In this document: positions 1 to 6,828 of the stretch, in pieces | Position numbering within the stretch: the first letter of the stretch is position 1 | Layout: each line of letters starts with the position of its first letter | From: Fidelibacterota bacterium UBA1134 | GTDB lineage: Bacteria; Fidelibacterota; Marinisomatia; Marinisomatales; S15-B10 | Length of the DNA stretch: 15,822 nucleotides | NCBI GenBank assembly: GCA_002311975.1 | Contig: DCAL01000115.1 | Coordinates: 1 to 15,822 of the forward strand | Direction: 5' to 3' | Translations under genes and position numbers: made by a program | Notes under the pieces: model-generated | Databases searched by the model: none | Told to the model about the DNA's origin: nothing | Seen by the model: the letters and a program-made list of their open reading frames with translations, nothing else

Positions 1-693
1 GAGAGCGAGAAACTCGGGAAGGAAATTCTTGAAAAAACTCTGCGAAGATTGAAAATGATGAGTATGGCCAAAGAGATCAAGAAATCTCCTGAAAAAGCGG
101 GATTCAATACCGAGGAAGACCTCTACGTAGCCTTAGGGACTGGCCAAGAGACTGTACGGGAGATTATTCGCAAGATTTCACCAGAAGTCAGTGACGTACA
201 GCTCGAGAAGGTGCGGGATGAGAAGGATTCTTTTCTGGACATTGCCAGACGGACATCTAAAGGCGTGCGCGTGCAGGGGATCGATAATGTTCTGATCAAG
301 TTCAGCAAATGCTGTAATCCGATTCCAGGAGACGAAATTGTAGGGTTTGTGACCAAAGGGAGAGGTGTAACAATCCATCGCTCTGATTGTAAGAACCTAC
401 CTATCATGGGTGATCAGCAAGACAGGTTTCTCGAAGTAGAGTGGGATGTGGGACGGAAGGAAGAATTCCTTTCACGCATCAAAGTTATGGCTGAGGACAG
501 GAAAGGCTATCTGAAGGATGTTACTGAGGCGATCTCGGCGCTGAATATCAACATTACAAGCATTGACGTAAAGGTGGAAGAAGGGATTGCCACCTGTCAT
601 ATAGTAGTCCAGGTACATAATCTCAAGCGCCTTAATCTGGCGTTGCGAAAGATCAACAATGTGGAAGGAACTATAATCGTAGAGAGAGGATAA
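1..693 (+). CDS. RelA/SpoT-family (p)ppGpp synthetase/hydrolase, C-terminal part (5' end outside window)
   Basis: The reading frame is open from base 1, so this is the 3' end (230 residues visible) of a longer gene; any start codon inside it is internal. The family makes and/or degrades the stringent-response alarmone (p)ppGpp in the cytoplasm. Only the regulatory C-terminus is visible. A helical stretch comes first. It is followed by the zinc-finger/RIS-type domain, with a CC pair at visible residues 104-105, the family pattern CCNPIPGDEIVGFVTKGRGV and a downstream HRSDC (Cys130). A C-terminal ACT domain covers roughly residues 160-229 (the stretch starting FLSRIKVMAEDRKGYL). The catalytic HD hydrolase and synthetase domains lie upstream, so I cannot say whether it is bifunctional; single Rel enzymes usually are. 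It ends 2 bp before the HU gene and is probably co-transcribed with it. Confidence 0.93.
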   Translation, partial: ESEKLGKEILEKTLRRLKMMSMAKEIKKSPEKAGFNTEEDLYVALGTGQETVREIIRKISPEVSDVQLEKVRDEKDSFLDIARRTSKGVRVQGIDNVLIKFSKCCNPIPGDEIVGFVTKGRGVTIHRSDCKNLPIMGDQQDRFLEVEWDVGRKEEFLSRIKVMAEDRKGYLKDVTEAISALNINITSIDVKVEEGIATCHIVVQVHNLKRLNLALRKINNVEGTIIVERG

Positions 694-695
694 TC

Positions 696-1013
696 ATGGA
701 AGAAAAGAAAAACTATACAAAGATGGACATCTCAAAGATAGTAGCATCACGGCTCGATCTGAGTGTAAATCAAGCTCACAGCATTATCAGTGAATCGTTT
801 ACAGTTATGCGGGAGATGATGTCTGAAGATCGATTGAATACCCGGGTTGAGATAAGAAACTTCGGGACTTTTGCGGTAAAACCTGCGCGGGCCAAGCCGC
901 GCGCTCGAAATCCGCGGACAAATGAAGAAATATACGTTCCGGCTCACAAAAAGACTCATTTCAGACCGGGAAAACTGCTTAAGTCTATTCTGCAGAAACC
1001 CATAGACTATTAG
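696..1013 (+). CDS. HU/IHF-family DNA-binding protein
   Basis: This 105-residue protein is a small histone-like DNA-bending protein that acts as a dimer on the nucleoid. The start of the fold is at MDISKIVASRLDLS (about residue 10), so it carries about 9 extra N-terminal residues compared with a typical 90-aa HU. The arm region is clear: FGTF near residue 57, then a basic stretch with RNPRTNEEI, whose Pro matches the DNA-intercalating Pro of HU/IHF, then FRPGK and a C-terminal helix. The start is an ATG preceded by the purine-rich Shine-Dalgarno GAGAGAGGA at 682-690, 5 bp upstream. It follows the rel gene by 2 bp. Sequence alone cannot separate HU from an IHF-like subunit, so no symbol is given. 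Confidence 0.92.
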   Translation: MEEKKNYTKMDISKIVASRLDLSVNQAHSIISESFTVMREMMSEDRLNTRVEIRNFGTFAVKPARAKPRARNPRTNEEIYVPAHKKTHFRPGKLLKSILQKPIDY

Positions 1014-1050
1014 TCCCAAAGTTCTATCAAGAAAACACGGGCCGAAGCAA
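1014..1050 (+). other. 37-bp intergenic gap between HU gene and ruvX
   Basis: This is the longest non-coding stretch inside the + strand gene block. It holds no convincing hairpin with a T-run and no recognisable -35/-10 pair. Upstream of the ruvX ATG there is only a weak purine stretch (CCGAAG), so ruvX translation may be modest or depend on read-through. Confidence 0.6.
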
Positions 1051-1473
1051 ATGGGGAGAATTCTCGGCATCGACTACGGTTCTCAGCGTGTTGGGCTGGC
1101 ACTGTCTGATCCAAGCGGCATCATCGCTTCGCCTTTGAGAACGATCAAATATCAATCCATCGTTGATTTGATAGCCCGGCTCGAGTCGCTGGTTGGCGAA
1201 CATCAGATCAACGGTTTCGTGGTGGGATTTCCCATCGGCATGAAGGGTCAGAGAACGGAACAGACGGAAACAGTTGAATCATTCATCGATATCCTGAAAG
1301 AGCATTTTTCGCTCCCCATTGAAATCGAAGATGAGAGGCTGACATCGGTGCAGGCGAGCCGATCACTGCGTGAACAAGGATTTGAGCCGAGCCGGGAGAA
1401 AGGATCCGTTGATGCGACCGCAGCAGCCATCCTTCTCCAAGCTTACTTGGATAGGAAAGCGTTTAATGATTGA
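1051..1473 (+). CDS. ruvX: RuvX/YqgF-family putative Holliday junction resolvase / pre-16S rRNA nuclease
   Basis: This 140-residue protein has the usual size for the YqgF/RuvX family, an RNase H-like fold linked to 16S rRNA 5'-end maturation and proposed Holliday-junction resolution. The acidic residues are in the expected places: Asp8 in LGIDYGSQRVGLALSD, Glu95 in EDERLTS, and Asp121 in the C-terminal DATAAAILL helix. The family signature VVGFPIGMKGQ at about 57-67 is also present. The ATG at 1051 places the fold directly at the N-terminus, as usual. Its stop overlaps the lnt start by 8 bp, which suggests translational coupling. Confidence 0.93.
   Translation: MGRILGIDYGSQRVGLALSDPSGIIASPLRTIKYQSIVDLIARLESLVGEHQINGFVVGFPIGMKGQRTEQTETVESFIDILKEHFSLPIEIEDERLTSVQASRSLREQGFEPSREKGSVDATAAAILLQAYLDRKAFND
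1453..1459 (+). promoter_or_regulatory. Ribosome binding site deciding the lnt start
   Basis: AGGAAAG lies within the ruvX 3' end, 6 bp before ATG 1466. It supports that start over an upstream in-frame codon at 1370. Confidence 0.65.
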
Positions 1474-2962
1474 GACAATTCTGTCAGCATCGCGGTGGAA
1501 GTTGACCCTCCTGTCGGGTATTCTGATCGGACTTGCTTTTCCACCCCTGAAACTGGGATTTCTTGCATGGTTCGGTCTCGTCCCCCTTCTTACGGTTTTC
1601 AGTCGCTCCAGTCCGGCGGAAGGACTGTTCTTTGGATATCTCGCCGGATTGACTAGCAATCTTATTGCGGTACATTGGCTCACTTTCAATGTTGGCGCGT
1701 CTCTCCCTGTCGTCTTCACTTCCATGGTTGCCGCCGTTATTTATCTTTCCTTGTTCTGGGGTCTTATCGGTTTCTTCGTTACCCTTATTCACGTTCAGAC
1801 AGGCAAAGGGTTACTTCTGGCCCCGTTCATCTGGACAGCAGGTGACTACTTAATGAACTTCGGTCCGCTAGGATTTCCATGGGTGTCGCCGGCTACAACT
1901 CAAGCGGACTACCTGCCGCTGATACAGATGGCTGAATTCACAGGTATTCATGGAATTACCTTCTGGCTGATACTCCTCAATGTTGCCGTTTTTCAAATCG
2001 GCAGATTTCCGGCGCCGTTACGATTCCAGATGGGCAATGGTGCGCTAGTTCTTCTGGTGGTACCGTGGCTGCTGGGATACGGATTGATTGCCAAGTGGAA
2101 TTCAGCGCCGGATCCTCAGATCAGGATTGCTTTAGTACAGTCCAACGTGGGTCCCCATGAAAAATGGGATCCCGAAAGGAGGAACTGGGTTTTCGATCAT
2201 CTCGATTCGCTCTACCTGGTGGCAGCTGAGACGGATCCTCAGCTGATCGTCTGGCCGGAGAGTGCAACACCCACCTATCTGAGTAAGAATCAGAGGCGTC
2301 TCCGTAGAGTGAAGAAGCGCGTAATCGAAAGCGGGATTCCGCTCCTGACCGGTTCAATAGACTGGGGAAGAGAAGCCGGTGAGAAGGTTTACTATAACGG
2401 TGCAATCATAATCGACGGCAGTGACTCCGTCACCACTTACCACAAGATGCAACTGGTGCCGCTGGCAGAGTCCCGTCTCTTCCCGAAATGGGTCCCATTC
2501 GCGCAAGAACTGAGTCTGGGGAATTTTACCCCCGGCGACCGCTATACCCTCTTCCACATAGAGGATATTCCCTTTGCAACGATCATCTGCTTTGAATCAG
2601 GATTTCCCCGGCTGGTGAATAAGTTCGTTTCAGCAGGGGCCAGGTTTCTTGTTGTGGTGGTGAATGATGGGTGGTATGGAAATACGGCCGAGCCGTATCA
2701 GCATGCGGCGCTGGCAAGAATAAGAGCGGTGGAGCATCGGATGGCTGTGGTCAGGTGCGCCAATACGGGAATCTCAGCTTTCTATGACGCTTCTGGTCAG
2801 ATGACTTCGCGACTGGGCGTAGGGAAAGAAGGCATTATCACCGCAGGTATTTCACCCCAGTCGGTATTAACCTTTTACGGCAGGCACGGTGATCTGTTTA
2901 CACACTCCAGCCTCGTGATCCTCGTTCTGCTCGGATTATGGTTTTGGCATCGAGAAAAATAG
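1466..2962 (+). CDS. lnt: Apolipoprotein N-acyltransferase
   Basis: This 498-residue inner-membrane enzyme transfers an acyl chain from phospholipid to the N-terminal cysteine of lipoproteins, the last step of lipoprotein maturation in diderms. The N-terminal ~210 residues form the hydrophobic multi-span region, with LAFPPLKLGFLAWFGLVPLL near 23-42 and GPLGFPWV near 133-140. Next is a nitrilase-type domain with the catalytic set Glu265 (WPES), Lys327 (YHK), Glu335 and Cys375 (ICFES). The Lys-to-Glu spacing of 8 matches E. coli Lys335/Glu343. A final membrane helix lies near 482-494. I chose ATG 1466 because AGGAAAG (1453-1459) lies 6 bp upstream and the protein then begins at the first membrane segment. 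The frame is open further upstream to 1370, but that would add a hydrophilic extension lying wholly within ruvX. It overlaps ruvX by 8 bp and the next gene by 25 bp. Confidence 0.95.
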   Translation: MIETILSASRWKLTLLSGILIGLAFPPLKLGFLAWFGLVPLLTVFSRSSPAEGLFFGYLAGLTSNLIAVHWLTFNVGASLPVVFTSMVAAVIYLSLFWGLIGFFVTLIHVQTGKGLLLAPFIWTAGDYLMNFGPLGFPWVSPATTQADYLPLIQMAEFTGIHGITFWLILLNVAVFQIGRFPAPLRFQMGNGALVLLVVPWLLGYGLIAKWNSAPDPQIRIALVQSNVGPHEKWDPERRNWVFDHLDSLYLVAAETDPQLIVWPESATPTYLSKNQRRLRRVKKRVIESGIPLLTGSIDWGREAGEKVYYNGAIIIDGSDSVTTYHKMQLVPLAESRLFPKWVPFAQELSLGNFTPGDRYTLFHIEDIPFATIICFESGFPRLVNKFVSAGARFLVVVVNDGWYGNTAEPYQHAALARIRAVEHRMAVVRCANTGISAFYDASGQMTSRLGVGKEGIITAGISPQSVLTFYGRHGDLFTHSSLVILVLLGLWFWHREK

Positions 2963-3600
2963 TCATCATTGTAACCGCGATGTGTTGTTTAGCTTGTGGC
3001 AGGATCTATGCGCAATCCACAGACTCTCAGGAGGTGCCATTGCCAAAATCAAAAGCGATGGCTCGCTCCCTCCTTTTGCCGGGACTGGGAGAGATGAGTG
3101 TGGGACAGCGCCGGATAGGCAAGATCTTTACGGTTGTTGAAATTGGGCTGTGGCTGGCCCTGGCGGAAAGTTACTGGTCCCGGAATATGTATCAGTCGAG
3201 GCTCGAGGCGTACGCCTCCGTCCATGCCGGGATATCTCTTAACGGAAGAGACGACACATTTATGCTGAACGTCGGCAACTACGTCAGCACGGAAGCTTAC
3301 AATGAAGCGAAGCAGAGAGAGCGGCTGGCCGGTGATGTCTATCCCAATGATGACAACTTTGTCTGGCGATGGGATAGTGATGAGAACAGGGAACAATACG
3401 GCGATTACTGGAGCCGGCGAAATCGAGCCGGCGAAATCGCTCTTTTCGCCATGGGAGGCATGGTGCTGAACCGGATCATCTCTGTTATCGATGTGAGCTA
3501 CCTATTGGGCGTCAAAGCAGAGGGGGTAGAGGTCTCTGTGCTGCCTATGACGAAAAATCAGACCGTGGGGCTAGAGTTATCTATGGAATACAACTTCTAA
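2938..3600 (+). CDS. Uncharacterised exported/membrane protein, DUF5683-like family
   Basis: This 220-residue protein has an N-terminal signal sequence: Arg6-Lys7, then a hydrophobic core, with a plausible signal peptidase I site after IYA at 23-25. CCLAC in the core resembles a lipobox only loosely. After it comes KSKAMARSLLLPGLGEMSVG (about 37-56), a PGxG(E/Q) motif typical of DUF5683-like proteins of the Bacteroidota/FCB group. A hydrophobic helix follows at about 61-81, then a charged, aromatic-rich middle containing YNEAKQRER and VWRWDSDENREQY. A second hydrophobic segment lies at about 166-190 (NRIISVIDVSYL). Function is unknown; I infer an envelope location. The ATG lies inside lnt (25-bp overlap) with no clear Shine-Dalgarno, and TTG 2944 is an alternative start. 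A 14-bp tandem duplication lies inside the gene at 3411-3438. Confidence 0.72.
   Translation: MVLASRKIVIIVTAMCCLACGRIYAQSTDSQEVPLPKSKAMARSLLLPGLGEMSVGQRRIGKIFTVVEIGLWLALAESYWSRNMYQSRLEAYASVHAGISLNGRDDTFMLNVGNYVSTEAYNEAKQRERLAGDVYPNDDNFVWRWDSDENREQYGDYWSRRNRAGEIALFAMGGMVLNRIISVIDVSYLLGVKAEGVEVSVLPMTKNQTVGLELSMEYNF
3411..3438 (+). repeat. Perfect 14-bp tandem duplication inside the DUF5683-like gene
   Basis: Two adjacent identical copies of GAGCCGGCGAAATC (3411-3424 and 3425-3438) lie in the coding sequence. The unit is not a multiple of three, so the copies are read in different frames and give SRRNR then AGEI. The reading frame is intact on both sides. Confidence 0.9.
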
Positions 3601-3606
3601 ATCATC

Positions 3607-4332
3607 ATGCTGGATCGACCCAATCCGATAACGCTTACTCTGTTTCTGATCGTCTATTTGATGCTTGTCTTCAGCGTTGAGGCAGTTAATCAGTTTTTCT
3701 TACTGGTGCTGACGGCAATCGCGCTTATGTCAGTTGTGAGGATTGACGTAAGATCTCTGTATTTGCGCATCCGTCCTTTGATTCTATATGTGCCGGTAAT
3801 GTTGGTGATTTACACGGGTTCCAGTCTTTTGCTTACTTCAGATTCCCCGGCTGAGGTGGCAGAAGCTGCATTTTTATCGGGCATCAGAATTTTTCTCATG
3901 GTAGTCGTTACTGCAACCGTGATCGAGGCCGTTTCATCGATAAGACTTCTTGATGCACTCCGAACTATCTGCAGACGGACGGCACTCCGCGGGAGAGTAG
4001 TGGAGGACACGTTTCAGTTGATGAACCTAACATTTCGGTTTTACCCAATGCTGAAAGAAGAAGTGGTTGCCATAACCAATCTTGAAACCTATATGGGACT
4101 TTCATCAGATAACGGTAGAATCAGCCGCGTCAAGCGAATCGCAACTCACCTTCCTTCACTGATTTCCAACTGTCTCCATCGGGCCGAGAATCTCGGTATA
4201 GCCATGGAGTCGAGGCGCTACGGAACTGTCTTGCCGAGGGGGATTGCCAATCCCGTCGGTTTTGGAATGTCTGATTTACTCTATCTGCTCCTGACGGCTC
4301 TCCTGGTTCAGGGACATTTCTCTCTTGCCTAA
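3607..4332 (+). CDS. Energy-coupling factor (ECF) transporter transmembrane T subunit, EcfT/CbiQ family (orphan)
   Basis: This 241-residue inner-membrane protein has hydrophobic segments at about 8-25, 27-43, 56-78, 92-110 and 221-237. The coupling-helix signature is visible at RAENLGIAMESRRYG (about 192-206), matching the EcfT Ala-Arg-Gly type motif but with Arg-Arg in place of the usual Ala-Arg-Gly. A first such motif, expected around residues 155-170, is not obvious. EcfT normally links a substrate-binding S protein to the EcfA/EcfA' ATPases for vitamin or metal uptake. No ATPase or S gene is in this window. The start is ATG 3607, 6 bp after the preceding gene; a weak Shine-Dalgarno is possible. 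It overlaps truA by 8 bp. In Bacillus-type Firmicutes ecfA1-ecfA2-ecfT sits directly before truA, so this adjacency is an old arrangement with the ATPases missing. The substrate is unknown. Confidence 0.82.
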   Translation: MLDRPNPITLTLFLIVYLMLVFSVEAVNQFFLLVLTAIALMSVVRIDVRSLYLRIRPLILYVPVMLVIYTGSSLLLTSDSPAEVAEAAFLSGIRIFLMVVVTATVIEAVSSIRLLDALRTICRRTALRGRVVEDTFQLMNLTFRFYPMLKEEVVAITNLETYMGLSSDNGRISRVKRIATHLPSLISNCLHRAENLGIAMESRRYGTVLPRGIANPVGFGMSDLLYLLLTALLVQGHFSLA

Positions 4333-5056
4333 CTACAAGATTGTCATTGAGTATGATGGTACCGACTTTTACGGTTGGCAACTGCAGCGTTCGAAGAGAA
4401 CGGTTCAAGGTGAAATCGAAGGGGCGCTGAAGAAGTTGACTACCGGAAAACGGGTTGTACTGAATGGGGCGGGCCGGACTGATGCCGGCGTTCATGCCAG
4501 AGGGCAGGCGGGGAGTTTTCAACTGAAGCGAGTGTGGAATACGCAACAATTGAAAAACGCGCTGAACGGAAATCTGACTGATGATGTACGTATATTGGAC
4601 TGTGCCGCGGTGCCCGACAGTTTTCATGCCCGATTCAGCGCTACTCGCAGGCTCTATCGCTACTACTGTCGACGAGGCGAATCCGCAATAGATAGAAGAG
4701 TTTCCTGGTGTTTACCGAAAACTGCCGAAGTACACAAACTTCGCCAATGTGCAAGACTTCTCCACGGTGAAATCGATTTTACGTCATTTTCGAAGTTTTC
4801 TTCTGAGCACGTTAACGGATGCTGTAACGTCTTCCAATGTGAGTGGAATAAACGTGGGGATTTTGTAATTTTTACGATGGAAGCAAATCGATTCCTGCAC
4901 CACCTGATCCGGTACCTTGTCGGTTCCATGATTCAAGCGGCAAAAGGAGGAGTGACGCTAGAAGATTTTCGTAACACTTTAGAAGCGAGAAATCCTCAGG
5001 CGAAGGTCTGGAAGGCACCCGCGGCAGGGCTCTTTCTGGAGAAGGTTTCATATTGA
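4325..5056 (+). CDS. truA: tRNA pseudouridine(38-40) synthase TruA
   Basis: This 243-residue enzyme converts uridines 38-40 of the tRNA anticodon arm to pseudouridine. The catalytic Asp53 lies in GAGRTDAGVHARGQ (about 48-61). The N-terminal YKIVIEYDGTDFYGWQ and the later FHARFSATRRLYRYY and FLHHLIRYLVGSM are all standard TruA blocks. The start is TTG at 4325, which gives the expected N-terminus (MPNYKIVIEYDG); AGGGA at 4310-4314 is a somewhat distant Shine-Dalgarno. It overlaps ecfT by 8 bp and shares one base with the htrA start (TGATG). Confidence 0.95.
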   Translation: MPNYKIVIEYDGTDFYGWQLQRSKRTVQGEIEGALKKLTTGKRVVLNGAGRTDAGVHARGQAGSFQLKRVWNTQQLKNALNGNLTDDVRILDCAAVPDSFHARFSATRRLYRYYCRRGESAIDRRVSWCLPKTAEVHKLRQCARLLHGEIDFTSFSKFSSEHVNGCCNVFQCEWNKRGDFVIFTMEANRFLHHLIRYLVGSMIQAAKGGVTLEDFRNTLEARNPQAKVWKAPAAGLFLEKVSY

Positions 5057-6174
5057 TGTTTGCATCAAGCGCAAAAAAGAAATTTTATTGGGTTGCACTG
5101 CTTATTGTTCTGACTGAGCCGTCTGCGTTCTGCAGTGAGGTGTCAGATGTCGGTACCTCGAGACAAAACGCCATCACGGAAGCCATCAAATCAGTGGGGC
5201 CGGCTGTTGCCAGCATAAATGTCATCCAGCTCAGAGAGTTTGTTCCGTCGCCCCTTTTCAATGATCCGTTCTTTCAGTTCCTCTTTCCGGAAAATCCCTA
5301 TCGCCAGCCTATCAAGAGTCTTGGGTCCGGGGTACTCATCAGCCCCGACGGCTACATCATCACAAACCAGCATGTTATCGAAAGTGCGGATGAAGTAATT
5401 GTCACTGTACCGGGCGGGCGGGAGTACGATGCGGAAATCATAGGAGAGGACAGAATTACCGATATTGCCGTCTTGAAAATTGAGGACAAACGTCTGCCAT
5501 ATTCAAAACTCGGAGATTCTGACGATATCATAATAGGAGAATGGGCAATCGCCTTAGGCAATCCTTTTGGACTGTTTGATGTGAACAAACAACCGACGGC
5601 GACCGTCGGTATTATCAGTGCTGTCAATCTCGATTTTGGCAAGGAGTTTTCCGGCAGAGTCTATCAAGGGATGATTCAGACGGATGCCGCCATTAATCAG
5701 GGCAACAGTGGCGGACCGCTCAGCAATGCTGAAGGTGAAGTGATAGGCATCAACACTTTCATATTTACCGGCGGAGGATATTCGGAAGGTTCCATCGGAA
5801 TCGGCTTTGCCATACCCATCAACCGAGCCAAAGGAATCGCCGAAGAGCTGAAAAAGTACGGTCGCATAGACCGGAGTGTCGGTATTGGATTTCGATTCCA
5901 GCGAGTGGACAGAGCCCTCGCCAGATATCTTAATCTGCCGCGCGTCGGCGGCATCATAATTACGGAAATAGCCAGGGGCGGTACCGCTGCCAAAGCCGGT
6001 CTTCAGGTGGGAGATGTAATCTACGAAATGAATGATTTCGCTGTGAATTCGGGAGGTGATATTATGAGACTTATTGAACAGGACTATCTTCGTGCGGGTG
6101 ATCGAGTCGGTGTCAAGTTCTATCGTGAAGGAAAGATCACAACTGTATCGTTGAGGCTGACGAAGCGTGGGTGA
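5056..6174 (+). CDS. HtrA/Deg-family periplasmic serine protease with one PDZ domain
   Basis: This 372-residue protein has an N-terminal signal sequence or anchor (Lys7-9, then a hydrophobic core to about residue 20). A trypsin-like protease domain follows at about 40-265 with the triad His106 (TNQHV), Asp136 (RITDIAVLKI) and Ser218 (QGNSGGPL). An aromatic-rich LA-loop, DPFFQFLFPENPY, lies near 70-82. A single PDZ domain covers about 275-370 (GGIIITEIARGGTAAKAGL, then GDVIYEMND). One PDZ rather than two makes it DegS-like in layout, but the FF-rich LA loop is like DegP/DegQ, so I give no symbol. The likely role is protein quality control in the periplasm. ATG 5056 shares a base with the truA stop. 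TTG 5053, one codon upstream, is a possible start, and GGAGAAGG at 5038-5045 could serve either. Confidence 0.93.
   Translation: MFASSAKKKFYWVALLIVLTEPSAFCSEVSDVGTSRQNAITEAIKSVGPAVASINVIQLREFVPSPLFNDPFFQFLFPENPYRQPIKSLGSGVLISPDGYIITNQHVIESADEVIVTVPGGREYDAEIIGEDRITDIAVLKIEDKRLPYSKLGDSDDIIIGEWAIALGNPFGLFDVNKQPTATVGIISAVNLDFGKEFSGRVYQGMIQTDAAINQGNSGGPLSNAEGEVIGINTFIFTGGGYSEGSIGIGFAIPINRAKGIAEELKKYGRIDRSVGIGFRFQRVDRALARYLNLPRVGGIIITEIARGGTAAKAGLQVGDVIYEMNDFAVNSGGDIMRLIEQDYLRAGDRVGVKFYREGKITTVSLRLTKRG
5592..5610 (+). repeat. Perfect 8-bp inverted repeat with 3-nt loop inside htrA
   Basis: ACCGACGG (5592-5599), loop CGA, CCGTCGGT (5603-5610): a strong G+C-rich hairpin in the codons for QPTATVG. 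No T-run follows on the + strand, so it does not look like an intrinsic terminator. Confidence 0.8.
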
Positions 6175-6189
6175 GCCCGGAAAGATGAA

Positions 6190-6828
6190 ATGTTAGCGCC
6201 TGAGGGGAAAAGTATCATCGCGGGAGCAGTTGTGGCTACGACTGCCTTTGGGCTTGGTGGTTGGGCTGGAGAGATTCTGGTATTGAAATTGCTTGCTGTA
6301 ATATGTCTGCTGTTTCTCGTTTTTTGCCTGATTTTTTTTCGCGATCCTGACAGGATTACACCTCCCGGAGAAAACCTCATTTTGTCACCTGCCGATGGGA
6401 AAGTTGTCTTCGTGGGAGATGAAACCGGTTCGGAGGGAGAGGCAAAACAGGTATCCATCTTTCTTTCGATCTTCAATGTTCATGCCAATCGGGTTCCTGT
6501 CTCGGGAGTTGTAAAGAAGGCATCATACTCAAAGGGTAAGTTTCTGGCAGCATTCAAGGAAGAAGCTTCCAAGGCAAACGAGCAGACAGAAATTCATATC
6601 GCCAGCGGCGAAAGCCTTATCAAGGTAAAACAGATCGCCGGGATTGTAGCACGCAGAATCATCTGTTATCTTAAGGAAGGAGACGAGGTCCTGCGCGGTG
6701 ATCGTCTCGGTTACATCAGGTTTGGCTCACGCACGGAAATCGTTGTGCCATCTGATACCAGGATCCGCGTGAGTGTGGGGGAGAAGGTGACAGGAGGTCA
6801 GACGATCATAGGGGAACTTTTAGGATGA
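6190..6828 (+). CDS. psd: Phosphatidylserine decarboxylase proenzyme, short (PSD-A-like) form
   Basis: This 212-residue proenzyme decarboxylates phosphatidylserine to phosphatidylethanolamine at the inner membrane. A hydrophobic N-terminal stretch at about 10-50 suggests membrane attachment. Expected catalytic residues are Asp69 (SPADGK), His98 (NVHANR) and Ser180 in RFGSRTEI. Cleavage between Gly179 and Ser180 would give a C-terminal alpha chain of about 33 residues with a pyruvoyl group. The length of just over 200 residues fits the short class rather than the ~300-aa E. coli form. The start is ATG 6190 with GGAAAG (6179-6184) 5 bp upstream; another ATG at 6185 is closed by a stop after three codons. 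The ATGA overlap with pssA couples it to the enzyme that makes its substrate. Confidence 0.93.
   Translation: MLAPEGKSIIAGAVVATTAFGLGGWAGEILVLKLLAVICLLFLVFCLIFFRDPDRITPPGENLILSPADGKVVFVGDETGSEGEAKQVSIFLSIFNVHANRVPVSGVVKKASYSKGKFLAAFKEEASKANEQTEIHIASGESLIKVKQIAGIVARRIICYLKEGDEVLRGDRLGYIRFGSRTEIVVPSDTRIRVSVGEKVTGGQTIIGELLG

Noticed and set aside
672..677. TATAAT hexamer just upstream of the HU start, as a possible -10 box
   Set aside because: It lies in the rel coding end, and the nearest -35-like TTGCGA (643-648) is 23 bp away, too far. FCB-type bacteria also use different promoter motifs.
1370..1465. Longer N-terminus for Lnt
   Set aside because: It lies fully inside ruvX, is hydrophilic, and ATG 1466 has a well-placed AGGAAAG.
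3000..3018. Possible lipobox (CLAC) in the DUF5683-like protein signal
   Set aside because: The -3 position is Cys and the hydrophobic core is short before it; signal peptidase I after IYA fits better.
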